The notes under the pieces are model-generated. The model did not search any database. It worked only from the letters and a program-made list of their open reading frames with translations, and was not told the origin of the DNA. Source: an uncultured Acidimicrobiales bacterium (lineage in GTDB: Bacteria > Actinomycetota > Acidimicrobiia > Acidimicrobiales > SHLQ01). From it: a DNA stretch of 46,703 nt. The translations under genes and the position numbers were made by a program. Shown here piece after piece: positions 41,687-46,703 of the stretch (position 1 is its first letter; each line of letters begins with the position of its first letter). Location of the stretch: positions 1-46,703 of the forward strand of contig CALHTB010000032.1 in NCBI GenBank assembly GCA_938038785.1, in the 5' to 3' direction.

Positions 41687-43192
41687 ATGTCGTTGCTCCG
41701 TCGAGCGGTTGACAGGGTGCGAGGCACCGACGACTCAGTGCGAGGCGCCCAGGATCACACGACCGACCCCCTGCTCGATGCCCTCATCGATGCCCTCGAC
41801 CCGGCGAGGGTGAAATTCGACGACGCCCAACGGTCGCTACTCGGTAAGGACGCCTCAGTATTCGACGGCGGCAACGCCGGACCGATCTGCTATCCCACGT
41901 CCACGAGCGAGGTGGTGGCGATCATGAAAATCGCGACCCAGTTCGACCGGGCGGTGGTTCCACGCGGTGCCGGTACGGGCTTGGCCGGGGGTGCCATCCC
42001 GCTAGGAGCGCCCATCGTTGTGGCCGTCACCAAAATGCGTGACGTCATCGAAATCGATGAGGCGAACGGGGTTGCGTGGGTGGAGCCTGGCGTGATCAAC
42101 CTCGACCTGACCCGGCATCTAGCGCCGTTGGGCTACCACTTCGCGCCCGACCCCTCCAGCCAACAGGTGTGCACGATCGGCGGAAACGTTGCCAATAATT
42201 CCGGAGGCCCACACTGCTTGGCCTACGGAGTCACCAACGCGCACATTCAGGCCATCGAGGTCGTCACTCCCGCTGGCGACGTCGTCATGCTCGGAGGGCT
42301 CGACGCCGAACCCGACGGCTACGACCTACGGGGAGTCTTTGTCGGCAGCGAAGGAACGCTCGGCATTGCCACGAAGGTCGCGGTAAAGCTCACCAAAAAC
42401 CGCCCCGCTGTGCGCACGTTGCTGTTGTCATTCAGCTCGGTGCGCGATGCCGCGAACACCGTGTCTGGGGTGATCGCCGCAGGCATCGTTCCAGCAGCGA
42501 TGGAGGTGATGGACAACGCCATCACGCAAGCGGTCGAGAACTACGTGAACGCCGGATATCCACGCGACGCTGCCGCCGTGCTTCTCGCCGAGGTCGATGG
42601 CCCCAATGAAGGCATCGAGATCGACGCTAATCGCATTCGGGAAATCGGCCTAGAAAACAACGCCACCGATGTTCGTCTCGCAGCTGACGAAGCCGAGCGG
42701 GCGTTGCTGTGGAAAGGCCGCAAGACCGCCTTTGGCGCCGTGGCCCAAATCGCCCCGAACTACTACCTTCACGACACGGTCGTGCCGCGCTCGAAGCTGG
42801 CCGACGTGCTCGATCAGATCTATGCGATTGCCGCCAAATACGAATTGTTGATCATGAACGTGTTCCACGCAGGCGATGGCAATCTGCATCCGCTCATCGT
42901 GTTCGATGGCCGCGACGAGGGCATTCTCGATCGGGTGCACGCAGCCGGAGCCGAGATCATCGAAGCATCACTCGCCGCTGGCGGCGTGTTGTCCGGAGAG
43001 CACGGCATTGGCGTCGAGAAGCAGGCATACATGCACCTATTGTTCTCCGACGCCGATCTCGACCACCAGAATCGCCTTCGCCGGGCCTTCGACCCCACAT
43101 GTCGTGCAAACCCAGGGAAGGTATTGCCAGCAGGTCACAGCTGTGCAGATATCCAACATCTGCGATCTGTCCCTGCGGGATTGTGGGGATGA
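41687..43192 (+). CDS. glcD: Glycolate/D-lactate oxidase FAD subunit GlcD
   Basis: 501 residues. FAD_binding_4 domain with PRGAGTGLAGGA (92-103) and GGNVANNSGGPHCLAYGVT; FAD-oxidase C domain with HAGDGNLHP (active-site/metal His) and GEHGIGVEK. GlcD oxidises glycolate (or D-lactate) with FAD and passes electrons through GlcF. AAGGA lies 8-12 bases before ATG. It overlaps glcE by 4 bases. Confidence 0.93.
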   Translation: MSLLRRAVDRVRGTDDSVRGAQDHTTDPLLDALIDALDPARVKFDDAQRSLLGKDASVFDGGNAGPICYPTSTSEVVAIMKIATQFDRAVVPRGAGTGLAGGAIPLGAPIVVAVTKMRDVIEIDEANGVAWVEPGVINLDLTRHLAPLGYHFAPDPSSQQVCTIGGNVANNSGGPHCLAYGVTNAHIQAIEVVTPAGDVVMLGGLDAEPDGYDLRGVFVGSEGTLGIATKVAVKLTKNRPAVRTLLLSFSSVRDAANTVSGVIAAGIVPAAMEVMDNAITQAVENYVNAGYPRDAAAVLLAEVDGPNEGIEIDANRIREIGLENNATDVRLAADEAERALLWKGRKTAFGAVAQIAPNYYLHDTVVPRSKLADVLDQIYAIAAKYELLIMNVFHAGDGNLHPLIVFDGRDEGILDRVHAAGAEIIEASLAAGGVLSGEHGIGVEKQAYMHLLFSDADLDHQNRLRRAFDPTCRANPGKVLPAGHSCADIQHLRSVPAGLWG

Positions 43193-44115
43193 GCCGCCTG
43201 CACACTGCTGACCCGGTGCTCGACGCCTTTGCCAAAGAGGTGGGAACCGAGGGTGCGGTAGCGATCTCGGGCGCGCAAACCCGTTGGAACACTGGTGGCG
43301 AGCTAGCTGCTGGGACCCGAACGATCACCGCCCCATCGGGCATCGTCGAGTACATCCCCGAGGAGATGATCGTTACCGTGCGGGCCGGCACCTCCGTGGC
43401 CGAATTGCATGCGGAACTACGCGTCCATGGCCAATGGACAGCATTGCCCGAACGCGGCGGCACCGTCGGCGGCGCCATAGCCGTTGGAGAAAATGACTAT
43501 CGCCGTCCGGCCCGCGGCGACGTGCGCACAGCAGTCCTACAAGTTCGATACGTCAGCGCTGAGGGAGAGATCGTCACCGGCGGAGGCCCAACGGTCAAGA
43601 ACGTTTCGGGGTTCGACATCCCCCGCTTGATCACTGGTTCACTTGGCACGCTTGGGTGCATCGCCGAGGTTCTCCTTCGAACCAACCCAATGCCGAGCGG
43701 ACAACGATGGTTCACGTCCGCCGATGTCAACCCGTTCGCGTTGCACCAGATGCTGTTGGCCCCAGGCCCGATCTTGTGGGACGGCGCAACCACCACGGTC
43801 ATGTTGTTCGGTCACGATGTCGACGTCGAAGCCGACCGGGGGCGAATCGATTCGCTGGGCACATTCACCGAAGTCGACGCCCCAACAATGCCGAGCGGTT
43901 TTCGCTGGTCGCTACCTCCCGCCGATCTCCAAGACCTCAGCGCCCTAGACACCGGGGTGTTCGTTGCCGAAGTCGGCGTTGGCACTGTTCACGCCGAGAA
44001 ACCGCAGCCAAGAACACCGCTCTCACCCGCCGTGCAGCTCATCCACGATCGAATGAAAGCCGAGTTCGACCCCACCGGGCGGCTGAACCCCGGACGAATC
44101 GTGGGAGGCCGCTAG
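43189..44115 (+). CDS. glcE: Glycolate oxidase FAD-binding subunit GlcE
   Basis: 308 residues from ATG 43189, overlapping the glcD stop (ATGA); the open frame upstream lies inside glcD and is a shadow. It has an FAD_binding_4 domain: YIPEEMIVTVRAGTSVAELHAEL, ERGGTVGGAIAVG, VKNVSGFDIPRLITGSLGTLG; the end FDPTGRLNPGRI is typical of the family. It is the partner of GlcD in the GlcDEF complex. Confidence 0.92.
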   Translation: MSRLHTADPVLDAFAKEVGTEGAVAISGAQTRWNTGGELAAGTRTITAPSGIVEYIPEEMIVTVRAGTSVAELHAELRVHGQWTALPERGGTVGGAIAVGENDYRRPARGDVRTAVLQVRYVSAEGEIVTGGGPTVKNVSGFDIPRLITGSLGTLGCIAEVLLRTNPMPSGQRWFTSADVNPFALHQMLLAPGPILWDGATTTVMLFGHDVDVEADRGRIDSLGTFTEVDAPTMPSGFRWSLPPADLQDLSALDTGVFVAEVGVGTVHAEKPQPRTPLSPAVQLIHDRMKAEFDPTGRLNPGRIVGGR

Positions 44116-45263
44116 TGGACCTGCATCTCGACGAAGACGACCTGAACTCGTGTGTGCAGTGCGGGCTTTGCCTGCCTCATTGCCCGACGTTCCGGGTGAC
44201 GGGCGACGAAGCCATGTCGCCACGCGGGCGTATTCATCTGATGCGCGAGGTTCAGGACAACGGGGCGCCGTTAACGCCCGAGGTTCTTGAGTCGTTCGAA
44301 ACCTGCGTGCAGTGTCGGGGATGTGAGCCCGCGTGTCCTTCGTCGGTTCCGTACGGCCATCTGATGGAGCGAACCCGTGAAACCCTCGCTGACGCGGGTG
44401 CGATCACGCCCTTGTGGCAGCGGGCGATGTTTGCACCACTGGCAACACCAGTGGCCTTAAAGGCAGGTTCGGCCGCACTTGGGGTTGCCAAGCGCTTGAA
44501 GCTCGTGCCCAAGCGCCTGGGCTTACCCGACGATCTTCCCCTCCGCCAAGAACCCCTCGAGCCAACTGGCACCGACGTGTACTTCTTCACCGGGTGCGTA
44601 ATGGACGCTTGGCAACGCGACGTTCACCGGTCGGGAATGCGGGTGCTCAAAGCGGCCGGAATTGGAGCGACACCGACCAACGAGCTGGCGCCGTGCTGCG
44701 GCGCTCTCCACGCCCATGCTGGCCTTGCCGACCAAACTCGCGACCTCGCCGAGCAGATGATGGGCAACCTCCGAGATGACAAGCCAATTCTTGTCGACTC
44801 GGCAGGGTGCGGCGCAGCGATGAAAGACTACGGCCACCTACTAGGCACGACCGAAGCCGAGGCCTTTAGTAGCCGAGTATTCGACATCCAAGAGTTCCTC
44901 GCCGACCATGTCGGTGCACTGCCACAAGTCGACCCGCTCGACCTGCGCGTGGCGGTACAAGACCCGTGTCACCTGCGTCATGTCCAACGGGTGCATCTTG
45001 CGACGCGGACGGTGCTTGCTCCGTTTGTTCGCGAGCTTGTCGAAATCAATGATGACGGCTTGTGCTGCGGCGCAGGCGGCGCATATTCGGTTTTGCAACC
45101 GGAGCTGGCCGGGCAGATCCGCGACCGAAAGGTCAACTCAATCTCGGCGGTGCAGCCCGATGTGGTGGCGTCAGCAAACCCTGGGTGTTCGTTGCATCTC
45201 GCTGGCGCAGGCGTTCAAACGCTGCACCCAATGCAGATCGTCGACGAAGCGCTTAGTCAATAG
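44115..45263 (+). CDS. glcF: Glycolate oxidase iron-sulfur subunit GlcF
   Basis: 382 residues from GTG 44115, whose G is the last base of the glcE stop. Two 4Fe-4S ferredoxin motifs: C13-x2-C16-x2-C19-x3-C23 (CVQCGLCLPHC) and C64-x2-C67-x2-C70-x3-C74 (CVQCRGCEPAC), each followed by P. Two CCG-domain motifs (CCGALHAHAG, CCGAGGAYS) follow. It moves electrons from GlcDE to the membrane quinone pool. Confidence 0.94.
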   Translation: MDLHLDEDDLNSCVQCGLCLPHCPTFRVTGDEAMSPRGRIHLMREVQDNGAPLTPEVLESFETCVQCRGCEPACPSSVPYGHLMERTRETLADAGAITPLWQRAMFAPLATPVALKAGSAALGVAKRLKLVPKRLGLPDDLPLRQEPLEPTGTDVYFFTGCVMDAWQRDVHRSGMRVLKAAGIGATPTNELAPCCGALHAHAGLADQTRDLAEQMMGNLRDDKPILVDSAGCGAAMKDYGHLLGTTEAEAFSSRVFDIQEFLADHVGALPQVDPLDLRVAVQDPCHLRHVQRVHLATRTVLAPFVRELVEINDDGLCCGAGGAYSVLQPELAGQIRDRKVNSISAVQPDVVASANPGCSLHLAGAGVQTLHPMQIVDEALSQ

Positions 45264-45277
45264 CGGCCTCGGCCGCT
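45262..45277. terminator. Possible bidirectional terminator between glcF and SH3b gene
   Basis: AGCGGCC-TC-GGCCGCT forms a 7-bp palindrome overlapping the glcF stop and lying between convergent genes. The T-run is poor (TTCT). Confidence 0.4.
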
Positions 45278-45278
45278 T

Positions 45279-45980
45279 CTACTGGCCCGAGCTGTTCTGG
45301 GTGCCGACTGGGCGTAGGTAATTGCCCGATGACCAGCCGGTCACACCGTTGTAGGTGACTTCGATCCAGGACCCCTCCGTGCGGCCAGTGCCCACAACTT
45401 GGCTGCCTGTTGGGGCTCCGGTCACGAGTTGTGCCTTGGGGTTCGCCGAGGCCCGCATGTTGACTCCAACGACGTTTCCGTGGACCTCGTAGACGACGAA
45501 GCTCTCCTCAACGTCTTCTGCTTGGACGACGATTGGTTCGGCGGCGCCGGTGTCAAACACGATGCGACGCTTGCTGACCCAACCCTCAAGATTGCCGTAG
45601 ACGACGTAGACCCACTCGCCGGTCTGATCGCCCGTGGCCAGCACCTCAACACCGTCGGGGAGCGCGGCCAGACCTTCATATGTGGTACCGGGGCCTGAGC
45701 GCAGACTTGTGTCCACGCCGTTCGTGTCGATATCGAGCCGGAGGAAATCACCCGACGCCAGCGCATCCGAGAAGGCGATCGCTTCGGGCGTTTGGTCGGA
45801 AGTGCTCGACTCCTCGTTGGACGGGATGGTCGTACTTGCTTCGGCGGCACGGTCGATTAGTTGCTCGTTGAGCGGGCGATCGGTGATTGAGACCGGTGAG
45901 CCAAGCGAGCCACAGGCACTCAGTCCGAATACGGCAAACGCCAAGATTGCCCATGATTTCCAAGAACGCGGGGAGAACAT
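45279..45980 (-). CDS. Lipoprotein with two bacterial SH3 domains
   Basis: 233 residues from ATG 45980, chosen because the lipobox then follows a normal signal (MFSPRSWKSWAILAFAVFGLSAC, lipidated C23). Two SH3b domains: one with TSLRSGPGTTYEGLAALPDGVEVLATG...EWVYVVYGNLEGWV, the second with VNMRASANPKAQLVTGAPTGSQVVGTG...SWIEVTYNGVTGWSSGNYL. SH3b lipoproteins usually bind peptidoglycan or other wall parts. Confidence 0.87.
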   Translation of the reverse strand: MFSPRSWKSWAILAFAVFGLSACGSLGSPVSITDRPLNEQLIDRAAEASTTIPSNEESSTSDQTPEAIAFSDALASGDFLRLDIDTNGVDTSLRSGPGTTYEGLAALPDGVEVLATGDQTGEWVYVVYGNLEGWVSKRRIVFDTGAAEPIVVQAEDVEESFVVYEVHGNVVGVNMRASANPKAQLVTGAPTGSQVVGTGRTEGSWIEVTYNGVTGWSSGNYLRPVGTQNSSGQ

Positions 45981-46030
45981 GTAGGTCAATCGGCCTATGT
46001 CCTGGCGTCTTAAGCAGACGAAGTAGAGAT

Positions 46031-46594
46031 ATGGGGTTCCGCAGACCAAAAGTTGTCGAAAAGGGTATGTTCACATCTCCGGCGCTCGGGACCGACTCCC
46101 CCTACGAGCTAATTGTCGATAAGTCGATGCCCAATGGGCTTGCGGTTCGATGCGTGGAGAGCAAGGAAACCTACGGCACCGAAATCCTGGCAACACCAAC
46201 GCTGGCGCAGGTCGACCAGCAGCACAACGCGTTTGAGCGCGAGCTGTGTGCGTGGCTTGTCGCCAACAGTCCAGCTCCTGAACGTCAGGCTTCGGCCGTT
46301 TCGGAAATTCGCCGCCTGACTGCGCTCGATTACACCTCCGACGACCTAACCGTAGATGTCGAGTGGATCCGCCAGACCGAAATCAGCCACCGCTTACGCA
46401 TTCTTGCGGCCCATCTCGACGACAGCCGCCGTATGGGGCTCCTACGACTTGGCGCAGCAGTCGCCGCGTCAAGCGGTCTCGGTGAAACCGATGCACAGTT
46501 CATCGAACGGTTGGGTGCCGGACTCGGCTTCGACGAGGACACGGTCATGCAGGTAGTCATTACGGCGATGAACAGCGGGCAAGCGGCCGCGTAG
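46031..46594 (+). CDS. TerB-like/unknown protein
   Basis: 187 residues from ATG 46031 (ATG 46067 is another possible start, with AAGGG upstream). The N-terminal half is unrecognised. The C-terminal part (RMGLLRLGAAVAASSGLGETDAQFIERLGAGLGFDEDTVMQVV) has the helical pattern and acidic turn of a TerB/tellurite-resistance-like domain. Function unknown; the call is weak. Confidence 0.6.
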   Translation: MGFRRPKVVEKGMFTSPALGTDSPYELIVDKSMPNGLAVRCVESKETYGTEILATPTLAQVDQQHNAFERELCAWLVANSPAPERQASAVSEIRRLTALDYTSDDLTVDVEWIRQTEISHRLRILAAHLDDSRRMGLLRLGAAVAASSGLGETDAQFIERLGAGLGFDEDTVMQVVITAMNSGQAAA

Positions 46595-46652
46595 AGCGTG
46601 CTCTAGCAGCAGTATTCCCTACGCGAACTCCGACGGCTATCGTGGGACGTTC

Positions 46653-46703
46653 GCCCGGGTGGCGAAACTGGCAGACGCGGGGGGCTTAAACCCCCCTGGA
46701 GGG
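46653..46703 (+). tRNA. tRNA-Leu (anticodon TAA), 5' part
   Basis: The sequence begins GCCCGGGTGGCGAAACTGGC, has the long D loop of leucine tRNAs, the anticodon stem GGGGG/CCCCC with loop CTTAAAC (anticodon TAA), and starts a variable arm (TGGAGGG). The 3' end is cut by the window edge. Confidence 0.92.

Noticed and set aside
42709-43188. N-terminal extension of glcE inside glcD
   Set aside because: The frame is open by GC bias only; similarity to the FAD domain begins at ATG 43189, which overlaps the glcD stop by 4 bases.
43656-44114. N-terminal extension of glcF inside glcE
   Set aside because: No homology; the GTG at 44115 places the first ferredoxin motif at residue 13, as usual.
1-46703. 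CRISPR arrays, insertion sequences, prophage genes or toxin-antitoxin pairs
   Set aside because: No regularly spaced identical repeats, transposase, integrase or phage structural ORFs could be found. The region looks like core chromosome.

Overview
The window looks like chromosomal DNA of a high-GC actinobacterium, most likely an Acidimicrobiia (Ilumatobacter-like) organism. This placement is inferred from gene content, not from a search. Supporting features are the order metG-tatD-rpf-rsmA-ispE followed by tRNA-Gln and a GlmU-like gene (the order known from mycobacteria), the 32-residue ribosomal protein bS22, DUF3107, a PdtaS-type kinase, paired Get3/ArsA-like ATPases, a septum-formation lipoprotein, a class E sortase and a full-length Lhr helicase. 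There are no insertion sequences, phage genes or CRISPR arrays. Coding density is very high, and no stretch longer than 300 bases lacks a gene.

Layout. 1-7634 (mostly minus): GlmU-like protein (cut by the window edge), tRNA-Gln, bS22, ispE, rsmA, an Rpf-type transglycosylase, tatD, metG and rmuC. 7803-10885 (plus): a DUF3179 selenoprotein, a membrane partner and a spermidine-synthase-like fusion. 11075-28099 (minus): secreted two-module protein, PdtaS-type kinase, two ArsA/Get3-like ATPases, DUF3107, Mrp, small membrane protein, MFS transporter, GGDEF-EAL protein, Lhr, membrane protein plus PadR regulator, and SixA-like phosphatase. 28140-29696: an ATP-dependent DNA ligase broken by one in-frame TGA. 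29921-37029 (minus): a complete System I cytochrome c maturation operon ccmABCDEFGHI in which nearly every junction overlaps, including a 55-residue CcmD. 37176-41266 (plus): sortase, septum-formation lipoprotein, DUF5317 membrane protein, small membrane protein and TetR regulator. 41331-45263 (plus): a SelW-like selenoprotein and glcDEF (glycolate/D-lactate oxidase). 45279-46703: SH3b lipoprotein, TerB-like protein and the start of tRNA-Leu.

The main discovery is that two genes that an ordinary caller would split or truncate read as selenoproteins. In the DUF3179 gene a TGA (8193-8195) replaces the first Cys of the family's C-P-L-C motif and is followed by a perfect 8-bp hairpin with a GTC loop, placed like a bacterial SECIS. 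In the SelW/Rdx-like gene a TGA (41364-41366) sits exactly at U of the C-x-x-U redox motif. A third in-frame TGA, in the DNA ligase, has a different cause: a 15-bp tandem duplication in a linker.

A second theme is leaderless expression. Eleven genes have TANNNT placed 6-8 bases before an ATG or GTG. This pattern fixes several start codons and gives likely promoters for metG, rmuC, the PGPGW protein, lhr, padR, the ligase, ccmA, the sortase, the septum-formation gene, the DUF5317 gene and the selW-like gene.
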